Position numbers and translations under genes: made by a program. The notes under the pieces were generated by a model, which made no database searches, had not been told where the DNA came from, and saw only the letters and a program-made list of their open reading frames with translations. Of a stretch of 42,074 nt of DNA, positions 1-10,149 are shown piece after piece. This stretch comes from Mesostigma viride. Taxonomy: Eukaryota; Streptophyta; Mesostigmatophyceae; Mesostigmatales; Mesostigmataceae. The stretch is taken from positions 1 through 42,074 of the forward strand of contig RPFO01000378.1 of the NCBI GenBank assembly GCA_009746045.1, in the 5' to 3' direction. Numbering within the stretch: the first letter of the stretch is position 1; each line of letters starts with the position of its first letter.

Positions 1-254
1 TAAATACCTTAGGTGCCTGGGGGGCTGGCATGCATAAATACCTAGGGGGGGGCTGGCATGCATAAATACCTAGGGGGGGTGCTGGCATGCATAAATACCT
101 AGGGGGGTGGCTGGCATGCATAAATACCTAGGGGGGGGGCTGGCATGCATAAATACGTCGGGGGGTCGCTGGCATGCATAAATACCTAGGGGGGGTGCTG
201 GCATGCATAAATACCTAGGGGGGGTGCTGGCATGCATAAATACCTAGGGGGGGG

Positions 255-447
255 GCTGCCATTCGTACCTTTTTTTCTTTTTTTATTTTTAAGCCGGCCT
301 GGGCAGCGGCGGCGGGTGGACGAAAACTGATAGCGTTCCGTTTGTGCATCCCGTGACCACCGGCCACCAAACGGAGGCACGACACCAAGGCAGATCAAGC
401 ACCAAAGGAAGCAGCAAGGACGTTGACGTTATTAACCAAGAATGGGG
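255..447 (-). repeat. ~190 bp interspersed module, copy 1
   Basis: A non-satellite module embedded in the minisatellite. On the plus strand it runs from GCTGCCATTCGTACC through a T-rich stretch and a GGCAGCGGCGGCGGG block to ATTAACCAAGAATG. On the minus strand it ends in an A-rich tail, which looks like a short retroposon tail, so the minus strand is given as a guess at orientation. I see no clear A-box/B-box promoter. Close copies lie at 1638, 2383 and 3281. Confidence 0.8.
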
Positions 448-1637
448 GTGCTGGCATGCATAAATACCTAGGGGGGGGTGCTGGCATGCATAAATACATG
501 TGGGGGGTGCTGGCATGCATAAATACCTAGGGGGGGTGCTGGCATGCATAAATACCTAGGGGGGTGCTGGCATGCATAAATACGTCGGGTGGGGTGCTGG
601 CATGCATAAATACCTAGGGGGGGTGCTGGCATGCATAAATACCTAGGGGGGGTGCTGGCATGCATAAATACCGAGGGGGGGGGGCTGGCATGCATAAATA
701 CCTAGGGGGGGTGCTGGCATGCATAAATACCTAGGGGGGGTCGCTGGCATGCATAAATACCTAGGGGGGGTGCTGGCATGCATAAATACCTAGGGGGGGT
801 GCTGGCATGCATAAATACCTAGGGGGGGGGCTGGCATGCATAAATACCTAGGGGGGGTGCTGGCATGCATAAATACCTAGGGGGGTGCTGGCATGCATAA
901 ATACCTAGGGGGGGGCTGGCATGCATAAATACCGGGGGGGGGGTGCTGGCATGCATAAATACCTAGGGGGGGTGCTGGCATGCATAAATACCTAGGGGGG
1001 GTGCAGGCATGCATAAATACCGAGGGGGGTGCTGGCATGCATAAATACCTAGGGGGGGTGCTGGCATGCATAAATACCTAGGGGGGGGCTGGCATGCATA
1101 AATACCTAGGGGGGGTGCAGGCATGCATAAATACCGAGGGGGGGTGCTGGCATGCATAAATACCTAGGGGGGGTGCAGGCATGCATAAATACCGAGGGGG
1201 GGTGCTGGCATGCATAAATACCTAGGGGGGGTGCAGGCATGCATAAATACCGAGGGGGGGGTGCTGGCATGCATAAATACCTAGGGGGGTGCTGGCATGC
1301 ATAAATACCTAGGGGGGGTGCTGGCATGCATAAATACCGAGGGGGGGGTGCTGGCATGCATAAATACCTAGGGGGGGTGCTGGCATGCATAAATACCGAG
1401 GGGGGGGCTGGCATGCATAAATACCTAGGGGGGGGGCTGGCATGCATAAATACCTAGGGGGGGTGCTGGCATGCATAAATACCTAGGGGGGTGCTGGCAT
1501 GCATAAATACCTAGGGGGGGGCTGGCATGCATAAATACGTCGGGGGGTCGCTGGCATGCATAAATACCTAGGGGGGGTGCTGGCATGCATAAATACCTAG
1601 GGGGGGGTGCTGGCATGCATAAATACCTAGGGGGGGG

Positions 1638-1834
1638 GCTGCCATTCGTACCTTTTTTTTCTTTTTTTATTTTTAAGCCGGCCTGGGGCAGCGGCGGCGG
1701 GTGGACGAAAACTGATAGCATTCCCGTTCGTGCATCCCGTGACCACCGGCCACCAAACGGAGGCACGACACCAAGGCAGATCAAGCACCAAAGGAAGCAG
1801 CAAGGACGTTGACGTTATTAACCAAGAATGGGGG
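1638..1834 (-). repeat. ~190 bp interspersed module, copy 2
   Basis: Near-identical to the module at 255-447, with the same boundaries against the minisatellite: the array's G run on the left and AATGGGGGTGCTGG on the right. Small differences include the length of the T run and a few substitutions. Confidence 0.8.
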
Positions 1835-2382
1835 TGCTGGCATGCATAAATACCTAGGGGGGGTGCTGGCATGCATAAATACATGTGGGGGGTGCTGGCA
1901 TGCATAAATACCTAGGGGGGGGGCTGGCATGCATAAATACCTAGGGGGGGGGCTGGCATGCATAAATACCTAGGGGGGGGCTGGCATGGATTAATACGTC
2001 GGGTGGGGTGCTGGCATGCATAAATACCGAGGGGGGGTGCTGGCATGCATAAATACATGTGGGGGGTGCTGGCATGCATAAATACCGAGGGGGGTGCTGG
2101 CATGCATAAATACCTAGGGGGGGTGCTGGCATGCATAAATACCTAGGGGGGGGCTGGCATGCATAAATACCTAGGGGGGGGCTGGCATGCATAAATACCT
2201 AGGGGGGGTGCTGGCATGCATAAATACCTAGGGGGGTGCTGGCATGCATAAATACCTAGGGGGGGGGCTGGCATGCATAAATACGTCGGGGGGGTCGCTG
2301 GCATGCATAAATACCTAGGGGGGTGCTGGCATGCATAAATACCTAGGGGGGGTGCTGGCATGCATAAATACCTAGGGGGGGG

Positions 2383-2577
2383 GCTGCCATTCGTACCTTT
2401 TTTTCTTTTTTTATTTTTAAGCCGGCCTGGGGCAGCGGCGGCGGGTGGACGAAAACTGATAGCATTCCCGTTCGTGCATCCCGTGACCACCGGCCACCAA
2501 ACGGAGGCACGACACCAAGGCAGATCAAGCACCAAAGGAAGCAGCAAGGACGTTGACGTTATTAACCAAGAATGGGG
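2383..2577 (-). repeat. ~190 bp interspersed module, copy 3
   Basis: Near-identical to the copy at 1638-1834. The flanking minisatellite units also match, which suggests that array plus module were duplicated together. Confidence 0.8.
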
Positions 2578-3280
2578 GTGCTGGCATGCATCAATACCTA
2601 GGGGGGGTGCTGGCATGCATAAATACATGTGGGGGGTGCTGGCATGCATAAATACCTAGGGGGGGGGGCTGGCATGCATAAATACGTCGGGGGGGTCGCT
2701 GGCATGCATAAATACGTCGGGTGGGGTGCTGGCATGCATAAATACCTAGGGGGGTGCTGGCATGCATAAATACCTAGGGGGGGTGCTGGCATGCATAAAT
2801 ACCGAGGGGGGGGGCTGGCATGCATAAATACCTAGGGGGGTGCTGGCATGCATAAATACCTAGGGGGGGGCTGGCATGCATAAATACGTCGGGGGGTCGC
2901 TGGCATGCATAAATACGTCGGGTGGGGTGCTGGCATGCATAAATACCTAGGGGGGGTGCTGGCATGCATAAATACCTAGGGGGGGGGGCTGGCATGCATA
3001 AATACCTAGGGGGGGTGCTGGCATGCATAAATACCTAGGGGGGGTGCTGGCATGCATAAATACCTAGGGGGGGGGCTGGCATGCATAAATACCGAGGGGG
3101 GGGTGCTGGCATGCATAAATACCGAGGGGGGGTGCTGGCATGCATAAATACCTAGGGGGGTGCAGGCATGCATAAATACCGAGGGGGGGGTGCTGGCATG
3201 CATAAATACCTAGGGGGGGTGCTGGCATGCATAAATACCTAGGGGGGGGTGCTGGCATGCATAAATACCTAGGGGGGGGG

Positions 3281-3475
3281 GCTGCCATTCGTACCTTTTT
3301 TTCTTTTTTTATTTTTAAGCCGGCCTGGGGCAGCGGCGGCGGGTGGAGGAAAACTGATAGCGTTCCCGTTTGTGCATCCCGTGACCACCGGCCACCAAAC
3401 GGAGGCACGACACCAAGGCGGATCAAGCACCAAAGGAAGCAGCAAGGATGTTGACGTTATTAACCAAGAATGGGG
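3281..3475 (-). repeat. ~190 bp interspersed module, copy 4
   Basis: Near-identical to the other copies, with a few substitutions such as GGAGGAAAAC in place of GGACGAAAAC. Confidence 0.8.
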
Positions 3476-4419
3476 GTGCTGGCATGCATAAATACGTCGG
3501 GTGGGGTGCTGGCATGCATAAATACCTAGGGGGGGTCGCTGGCATGCATTAATACGTCGGGTGGGGTGCTGGCATGCATAAATACCGAGGGGGGGTGCTG
3601 GCATGCATAAATACATGTGGGGGGTGCTGGCATGCATAAATACCGAGGGGGGGGTGCTGGCATGGATTAATACGTCGGGTGGGGTGCTGGCATGCATAAA
3701 TACCGAGGGGGGGGTGCTGGCATGCATAAATACATGTGGGGGGTGCTGGCATGCATAAATACCGAGGGGGGGGTGCTGGCATGCATAAATACCTAGGGGG
3801 GGGGCTGGCATGCATAAATACCTAGGGGGGGGGCTGGCATGGATTAATACGTCGGGTGGGGTGCTGGCATGCATAAATACCGAGGGGGGGGTGCTGGCAT
3901 GCATAAATACATGTGGGGGTGCTGGCATGCATAAATACCGAGGGGGGGTGCTGGCATGCATAAATACCTAGGGGGGGGGCTGGCATGCATAAATACCTAG
4001 GGTGGGGTGCTGGCATGCATAAATACCTAGGGTGGGTGCTGGCATGCATAAATACCTAGGGGGGGGGGCTGGCATGCATACATACGTCGGGGGGGGTGCT
4101 GGCATGCATAAATACCTAGGGGGGGTGCTGGCATGCATAAATACCGAGGGGGGGGTGCTGGCATGCATAAATACCGAGGGGGGGTGCTGGCATGCATAAA
4201 TACCTAGGGTGGGGTGCTGGCATGCATAAATACCGAGGGGGGGGTGCTGGCATGCATAAATACCTAGGGGGGGTGCTGGCATGCATGAAAAAAGGTGGTG
4301 GGGTGCTGGCATGCATAAATACATGTGGTGTGGTGCCGCCATGCATAAATACATGTGCCAGCAAACCTGAGCTGCAAGGGAGCGAGAAAACCAAGAAAAA
4401 AAGCACGCAACACACCACG

Positions 4420-4610
4420 CGTCGTACCTTTTTATAGATGTTTCTTTTTTTTTATCCTTGTCCTTCGGGGCAGCGGCGGCGGGTGGAAGAAAACTGATAG
4501 CGTTGTTGTGCATCCCGTGACCACCGGCCACCAAACGGAGGCACGACACCAAGGCAGATCAAGCACCAAAGGAAGCAGCAAAACATCAACGTTAGTAACC
4601 AAGAATGGGA
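4420..4610 (-). repeat. ~190 bp interspersed module, divergent copy 5
   Basis: The most diverged copy. It shares CGTACCTTTTTA, the GGGGCAGCGGCGGCGGGTGG block, the CATCCCGTGACCACCGG block and GTTAGTAACCAAGAATGG, but the T-rich part is rearranged and several short deletions are present. It lies outside the minisatellite and flows into unique sequence, so it may represent the ancestral or boundary copy. Confidence 0.7.
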
Positions 4611-5186
4611 GCCGGGGGAAAGATCATACGGCGCTGCCATGGCAAGAAAACCCAGCAACCCAGCAACGCAGCTATGGCGCAACCCAGAAACGAAAACATT
4701 TGCGACAGCCTGCTTCAATAATGCTTGGATTCACACAAATGAACAAGTGGGGCTTACCAATCCAATCGATGGTCTCGGCTTGCTCGCAAATCCCTGCAAC
4801 CAAACGAGAACCGACAAAAACACTCACACTCCCCCGTCAGCGACCGGCACCACGACACCAAAAAAGCGACGAAATTATCTGTCTCACACTCCCCCGTCAT
4901 CGAGCTGCTTGTGGACAACTATCTGTCAAAAGCATCCATGTACATACACCGCCATTGCTCACCTCTTTTCACACTCTTCGGCTGCACACAATGGCGTTGC
5001 TCAGTCGAATATGGCTGTCGGGTTGCTAATATCGTTGTCACTTTCGGCCGATGTCGCGAATACCCGCCGTTGATGCTCGGGTGCAAGGTGCATCCACGGT
5101 GTCGGTCTTCCAGGAGGGCTGGAAAGCGCCAACGCAGCACCTGCAATTCAAATTCCCTGGTGCTGGTATGCCGACGCGCAAATGGA
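4611..5186. other. Unique sequence, no gene recognised
   Basis: Mixed-composition DNA with short overlapping open frames in several phases and no recognisable protein. The short sequence CACACTCCCCCGTCA occurs twice, near 4825 and 4884. I see nothing that supports a gene here. Confidence 0.5.
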
Positions 5187-5350
5187 ATGGCGCGGCGCCT
5201 AAAAGACGCCGCGCGCGGTAAAAAAATTTACGCGCCAAACGATATGGCGCGGCGCCGGGACGGCGCCGCGCTGAAAAATACTTGCAGTCGCAACTGTGAC
5301 GTGGCGCTGCAGACCACACGGTAGGGAATTCGCAGCGCCATATATGGCGC
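5187..5350. repeat. Cluster of GGCGC-rich hairpins and palindromes
   Basis: Three inverted structures lie close together. One is a stem around GCGCGGCG...CGCCGCGC at 5189-5215. The second is GGCGCGGCGCC (5246-5256) facing GGCGCCGCGCT (5262-5272) across a 5 nt loop, with 10 of 11 pairs matching. The third is the perfect 16 bp palindrome GCGCCATATATGGCGC at 5335-5350, whose centre CCATATATGG fits the CArg-box (MADS-factor) consensus. More GGCGC motifs continue to about 5470. A role is not shown. Confidence 0.65.
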
Positions 5351-5640
5351 CACGCCGACTCCTGACGCCGTGTGGCGCCACATGGACGCGGCGCTGCACA
5401 CAGCTCGAGCCCATTTTTTCACATTCCTGCTACCTGATTGGACGCCTGGCGGAGGAAGCTTTTCACGGCGCGACGCCGAGGGGCTTCAAAAACGTATATA
5501 AGCAGGCAAAATTTCTCCGAAATTTAATGAACGAGCGCGACGCGGAGACCATGCTAGTGTGCGGAACTGGTGAACCACACCGGTACGGGACAGATTCTTG
5601 GCTGATCCTCGTAGTACCTCGTGAACACGTCTAGTAGGCC
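5351..5640. other. Unique sequence, no gene recognised
   Basis: The GGCGC motif tails off by about 5470. The rest has only short open frames with no recognisable protein. A TATATAAGC stretch near 5495 could be a TATA-like element, but there is no gene behind it that I can support. Confidence 0.4.
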
Positions 5641-5672
5641 CGGGTTCAACTCCCGTCGTAACATTTTTTTTT
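5598..5672 (+). other. tRNA-like / pol III-like relic (B box plus T run)
   Basis: GGGTTCAACTCCC near 5642-5654 matches a tRNA T-arm and B-box (GGTTCRANNCC). It is followed by GTCGTAACA and then nine T (5664-5672), as a pol III terminator would be. A weak A-box-like TGGCTGATCC lies about 45 nt upstream. The acceptor stem does not pair and no cloverleaf can be folded by eye, so this is at best a tRNA-derived relic or SINE head and not a functional tRNA gene. Confidence 0.25.
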
Positions 5673-6170
5673 GGGTTGGTGTGGCAAGCCTATAAAGCAA
5701 TCCGCAAACCACTACACGGCTGGTAAGATTTAATATAATTAGCAACCTAATAGCTATATCAAAAATGTTTATGGGCATGGAAATTTTTAATATGTTGATA
5801 TTAGACTGCAATGAAACGAATATGCAACCTGCCCCCCTATGTTTAATACAATAATTATTATTATTATTTGTGGCATGAATATAATAATTGTGTGAAATAC
5901 AATGCTATGTGCAATATATTGCTGGTATGCCATGCAATTGTAACCAACAGGTGCAAGACCAAAAGGCGTCTTCAGGGCCCACCTGCTGCGAACAAGAGCT
6001 ATGGCGGCGGGAGGTGCGTGCAGGGTTACGGATTTACGGGGTTGTTGACCACCAAATTTGTTGTTACGTGTGTTATGGAAACATTTCAGTCGAATTTCTG
6101 GGTTCCAACGGTCGTTAAGGTTATAAAAAGTGCGTTGGGATTCGGAAATTCACATCCTGGCGTGTAAAAA
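5673..6170. other. AT-richer unique sequence, no gene recognised
   Basis: This stretch is clearly AT-richer than its surroundings, with a short TTA run near 5850-5870. Short open frames overlap in different phases without recognisable domains. At 6104 a degenerate form of the downstream palindrome (CCAACGGTCGTT) appears, so the ancestral edge of the 62 bp repeat may lie here. Confidence 0.45.
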
Positions 6171-6173
6171 ATG

Positions 6174-6723
6174 CAGGAGTTTGCGAGTTTTCGGCCCGCT
6201 TTCAGGGGTCCAACGGCCGTTGGGTGTAGAAAATGCATGTGTTGGCGTGTTTTCGGCCCGCTTTCAGGGGTCCAACGGCCGTTGGGTGTCGAAAATGCAT
6301 GTGTTGGCGTGTTTTCGGCCCACTTTCAGGGGTCCAACGGCCGTTGGGTGTCGAAAATGCATGTGTTGGCGTGTTTTCAGCCCACTTTCAGGGGTCCAAC
6401 GGCCGTTGGGTGTCGAAAATGCATGTGTTGGCGTGTTTTCGGCCCGCTTTCAGGGGTCCAACGGCCGTTGAATGTCGAAAATGCATGTGTTGGCGTGTTT
6501 CAGGCCCACTTTCAGGGGTCCAACGGCCGTTGGGTGTCGAAAATGCATGTGTTGGCGTGTTTCAGGCCCACTTTCAGGGGTCCAACGGCCGTTGGGTGTC
6601 GAAAATGCATTTGTTGGCGTGTTTCAGGCCCACTTTCAGGGGTCCAACGGCCGTTGGGTGTCGAAAATGCATGTGTTGGCGTGTTTCAGGCCCACTTTCA
6701 GGGGTCCAACGGCCGTTGGGACC
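6174..6723. repeat. 62 bp tandem repeat, nine copies, with palindrome
   Basis: The palindrome CCAACGGCCGTTGG starts at 6210, 6272, 6334, 6396, 6458, 6520, 6582, 6644 and 6706, so the period is exactly 62 bp with no indels. The copy at 6458 has one mismatch at its last base. The rest of the unit reads TGTCGAAAATGCATGTGTTGG, then CGTGTTTTCGGCCC, then CTTTCAGGGGT. Later copies switch together from TTTTCGGCCC to TTTCAGGCCC, showing two subtypes. Because 62 is not a multiple of three and no frame of the unit has a stop, three overlapping open frames run through it. They are treated as artefacts. The array ends 65 bp before the first ATG of the transposase-like gene and may be its promoter region. 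Confidence 0.95.
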
Positions 6724-6788
6724 TACAAATTGGGTAATTGTTGGAAAGCAATAATTTGATAAAAGTCAAAACTTCGTCTGGATTCTGT

Positions 6789-9700
6789 ATGCGCACGGAT
6801 GCAGGTGAAGCGCACAACAAAGACCGAAGTCTCAAGTACGTCGAGATCAAGGGCAACCAACTTGCCCTCGACATGGCCAGCGCCATGGAATACTTGCTGA
6901 AGGACAACAATCACAAGACTGAAAACACGAAAACTGCAGTAGGCTTGAGGGCGCTTGAGCGGCTGCCAGGTGCGGTTGTGAAGGTTATGGGGAAACAGTA
7001 CCGCCCTGCGCTGAAAAGAAAGGCGTCGGAGTCCTTCGCTCAGGAGGTTGTCGCTAATATCGTGCAAGGTTTCCGGGAATTGGGCAAGTCGGATGAGCAC
7101 AGGAACGCGAAGTGCGCTGTGCTGTCAATGTGCTTGGGAAAGGACGGCATGAACAATCAAGGGCATTGCACTCTCGCGCGGCTGCTTAACGTCACGCCCA
7201 AGGATATCCAGACCGCAAGGGGAATGAGGATGGGGGGCGACCTTCCCGCCCTGAAGGCGCCCCGTCGGGCTGTACGGTCGGACAAGTTTCCGGAGGAGGT
7301 TAAAGAAATCGTCGGGAGTTACTGGTTGTCAGACCTAAACACGAGGGCGTCTCCCAACCATAAGGACGTGGTCAATGAGTTCGAAAGGAAGGGAAACGCC
7401 AGGATCCTGATTTCCTCCCAGGGCGGAAGGTACTACTTGGACTCGCTTGAAACGATTTACAAGCGGTTCTGTTCTGACGCGTCGCCGTACAAGGGAGGTA
7501 TCGTGACGACTGCGGACGGGACAAGGTACAAGGTGGGGTACACGAAGTTCGTGGAGTTCATGCCCAAGTGCGTAAAGGGCGTGTGGAAGGACCGGGACTT
7601 GTGCGCATGCGAAAAGCACGTCGTCTTCGAGTCCCTGCTCTCTGCCTTCACCAAAGGCGTCAAGGAGTTGAAGAGCACGCTGGAGATCGAGGAGAGGGAG
7701 GGTATCCCTTCCGTGCCTGACAATGCCCATGACTTCGTTCGACGTTTCACCTGCCACAGGTCTGAGAGGGGGGGGGGGGCAAGGAGGGGGGAGGACGGGC
7801 GGCCCGTTCGTTAACGTCCCAATGAACTGCTTGGAAGGGACCTGCAACGAGTGTGGGATTTCCGAGTTCATCGTGACGGACCAGATGAAGGGGTGGACAA
7901 AGAAGTACACGTGGTTCGACTTCGTAAAGGAGGGCACAGCGCCCCGTGGGACGGTAAGCATGTATATTTGCATCGTTGAATATATATATGTAGACTTTCA
8001 TACTTCCAACGGCCGTTGGCGTTGGGAAATTCCCAGCTGCTGACTTCCATTCTTCGGTCAATCCATGGTGCGCGGGTGTGTTGTGTTGCAGGAGGAGGAT
8101 GTGGCGCCGCAAATGAACCTGCAGCAAAAACTCATCAAGTCAACCCTCTCGGAGCTCCATGAACTCATTACGGCGCGCTTCCCGGAATTCGCCATTCACG
8201 TCCATACATGGGCCTGGCAGCACCACGCTTACAAGGAGTGCATTGACGTGATGCCGCTGGGAACGGTGGTGGTCCTGATGGACTACTCGGAGAACTATTC
8301 GGACCACCTGCAGAAACAGTTGCAGGCGCAGTACTGGTACCCAAGTAGTTACGTCCTGATGCCGGTGATCGTGATGTACCGTGATCCCGTATCGCTGGAA
8401 ATCAAAAGGGTGAAGCACGATTACATGGGGAAGGACGTACCGAGGAATGCCCAGACCCTGGAGTTCGTGATGAAGAATACCCTTAAGGTGCTGAGGGAGG
8501 AGGGGGTGGAGGTGAGGAACTGGATCAGTTGGTCCGACAACTGTAAGGAGCAGTTCCAATCCCGGTATGTGGTGGCGATGGCTGCGGACCTGCTCGAGGC
8601 CGACCCCGACTTGGACACATTGGAGTGGAACTACTCATGTGCAGGACATGGGAAGGGGGAGTCGGACGGGGAGGGGGGGACGGTGAAAAGCATCCTCAAA
8701 AGAGCGCAGATGCAGGAGGACAATCGGAACCTGAATACGGTGGAGGCACTGGTGGCCTACCTGAACCGGGATTGGAGAACCGGCAAAGACTCGAGTCGAC
8801 CATCGGCACAATCGGACGTGGTTCGACGGGCATTTCTTCTCGATAACGTAAGTAAAGACAGTTGCTTTCTGGTGGTCAAGTGCAGTTCTATAATTTGTCT
8901 CTGGTTACACTTACAGAGGACAGCTTCCTTGATGCAGTTTGAAGTTTCATAAGGCCAACGGCCGTTGGAGCTGGAAAATCATATAATTGTTGAGTGCCAA
9001 CGGCCGTTGGAGTTGAGAAATGTACTTATAAAGTTTCCAAGGGCCAACGGCCGTTGGAGTTTGGAAATCTTATAATTGTTGAGTGCCAACGGCCGTTGGA
9101 GTTGGGAAATGTGCTGTGATGTTGTTTCATGGATTTACAATTGCAGATTCCCACGTCCGGTAAGGAGCGAGGCGCGATCCGAGATATCTCCACGGCACAC
9201 CAGTGGCGACTGGACAAAAAGGGCGAGCAGGTCGAGGTGGTTCAGCTCAGGCGTTTTTCATGCTTCAGTTGTGCGGAGTGCCGAGAGGGCAAGTGGAGGA
9301 CATGCCCAAAGGATTGGAGCAGCTCGTCGTGGACTGTAAAACTCCAGGCGAGTAAGTCGCGGAACCCCACGCGATATCCGGGAACCCGCCTGAACCACCT
9401 TCAAACGGCAAGAAACGAGTTGGGGCGTGGTTTGCAGGAGGGGGAGGCCGTCGCAGTCGCATCTGAGAGGGGGCACAAGGACCATGTGCCCGACCACCCG
9501 TACTGGTTGGCGAAAGTTGTTCGAGTCGCCCACCAACTCGACAAGGATGAGTGTTTAAACAAACATACCGGGGGGGGGGCGAGGTTTTTAAGAAAGGCAA
9601 CTGGGTAATGTACGTAAAATACTTCGAGAGGTGCTCCTCCTCCGGATCGGACGCCCGACGCTTCTTCTGGAACCCAGACGACCGAGAACCCTTAACTGCA

Positions 9701-9814
9701 ATCGTGTGCTACCTGAGCGTCGCAAAGGTCACGAAGGGCAAGTGGGAAGGACATCCGGACAACACGCGACAGGGCTGGTTCACAATTGCGAAGAAGGTGG
9801 ACGCCGAAATTACG
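6789..9814 (+). CDS. DDE-type transposase-like protein, multi-exon, frame-broken
   Basis: This resembles a widespread eukaryotic family of large transposase-like proteins, and I do not know an agreed name for it. The N-terminal half has a helical DNA-binding-like region and then KFVEFMPKCV with LCACEKH (7602-7619), matching the family's Cys/His block. A CxxxxCxxC follows at about 7835. Exon 2 (8092-8847) carries the likely catalytic part: VVLMDYSENYSDH with Asp at 8281, WSDNCKEQ with Asp at 8536, and GHGKGESDGEGG at 8644-8679. The C-terminal part has YWLAKVV and an aromatic-rich domain. Introns: 7954-8091 (phase 0), 8848-8916 (phase 0), and probably 8944-9146. A donor-like GTACGT at 9815 has no visible acceptor, so the 3' end may be missing. 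The frame breaks at a G12 run (7768-7779) and a G10 run (9570-9579). The first ATG is taken at 6789. An upstream exon cannot be excluded. Confidence 0.6.
7954..8091 (+). other. Intron 1 of the transposase-like gene
   Basis: The donor is GTAAGC and the acceptor TTGTGTTGCAG. Coding phase is zero on both sides, which supports splicing. The intron carries one perfect CCAACGGCCGTTGG (8006-8019) followed by CGTTGGGAAAT, the same extended context seen in the later intron. Confidence 0.75.
8848..8916 (+). other. Intron 2 of the transposase-like gene
   Basis: The donor is GTAAGT and the acceptor CACTTACAG, 69 nt in all and phase 0. The length is a multiple of three with no stop, so retention would also leave the frame open. 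The next exon would be only 27 nt (8917-8943) before a weak donor at GTTTCATAAG. Confidence 0.55.
8944..9146 (+). other. Probable intron 3 with four palindromes
   Basis: A weak donor (GTTTCA) and a good acceptor (TTTACAATTGCAG), phase 0 on both sides. It contains perfect CCAACGGCCGTTGG at 8955, 8997, 9044 and 9086. The spacings alternate 42 and 47, meaning an 89 bp unit was duplicated in tandem. Each palindrome is followed by a G/T-rich linker and GAAAT-like bases. If the 27 nt exon is not real, introns 2 and 3 form one intron, 8848-9146. Confidence 0.55.
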
Positions 9815-10130
9815 GTACGTCATTCCAAACATAACTGTGTAAAATTGGTGTTTGTATGTCCCGTGTGTTTTTTTGTCGACGGTCGTTCACCTTACTACTA
9901 CATTACATACGGGGCAATGGCAGCCTATACTTTAGCTTGGCTGAATGGCGCAGTTCGCATGTCTTAATTTCTCAAAGCCAACGGCCGTTGGACTTACGAA
10001 ACTGGACAAGTGCCAAGTGCGGATTGGGTACTATTATTGTTGAGGATGACCAGTTGTGTTTATATATTTTTGCATGGTGGCGGATGACTTGGCGTGTTGT
10101 TGCATTTTTACATACGGGTGTATGGTAGGC
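9815..10130. other. Region 3' of the transposase-like gene
   Basis: This begins with a GTACGT donor-like site and continues without a convincing acceptor. If unspliced, the frame would stop at 9967. One more perfect palindrome lies at 9978-9991. No other gene is seen before the telomere-like motif. Confidence 0.4.
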
Positions 10131-10132
10131 CT

Positions 10133-10147
10133 TAAACCCTAAACCCC
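10133..10147 (-). repeat. Interstitial telomere-like motif
   Basis: TAAACCCTAAACCCC is two units of the plant/algal telomere repeat (TTTAGGG on the minus strand), followed by degenerate CTACACTCCTAAACC. It marks the junction between the transposase region and the GT-rich repeat. It is short and could be chance, but its position at a sharp composition boundary makes a former end or a repair insertion possible. Confidence 0.5.
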
Positions 10148-10149
10148 TA

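Larger units (their letters stand above)
1..4353. repeat. 28-30 bp G-tract minisatellite array
   Basis: A tandem array whose unit reads roughly GCTGGCATGCATAAATACC followed by TA, GA or GTC-type variants and a run of six to nine G. The period is 28-30 bp and most length variation sits in the G run. Every unit carries the nested palindromes GCATGC and ATGCAT, and most carry CCTAGG. Variant units with ACATGT, CGTCGGGTGGGG or CCGAGG recur in the same order in several places, which suggests block duplication. Minus-strand open frames through the array only read the repeat (a Cys/Pro/His-rich peptide) and are not counted as genes. The array decays between 4280 and 4353 and is interrupted by a ~190 bp module. 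Confidence 0.95.

Noticed and set aside
186-4049. Minus-strand Cys/Pro/His-rich frames with MHAST and YLCMPAPP repeats
   Set aside because: They are direct translations of the 28-30 bp minisatellite in several phases.
4355-5073. Frames of 224 and 144 codons in the unique region
   Set aside because: They overlap each other, begin inside the repeated module and show no recognisable domain.
6130-6759. Overlapping 95-188 codon frames with a CWRVFGPLSGVQRPL-type repeat
   Set aside because: All three forward phases of the stop-free 62 bp repeat are open; none is favoured.
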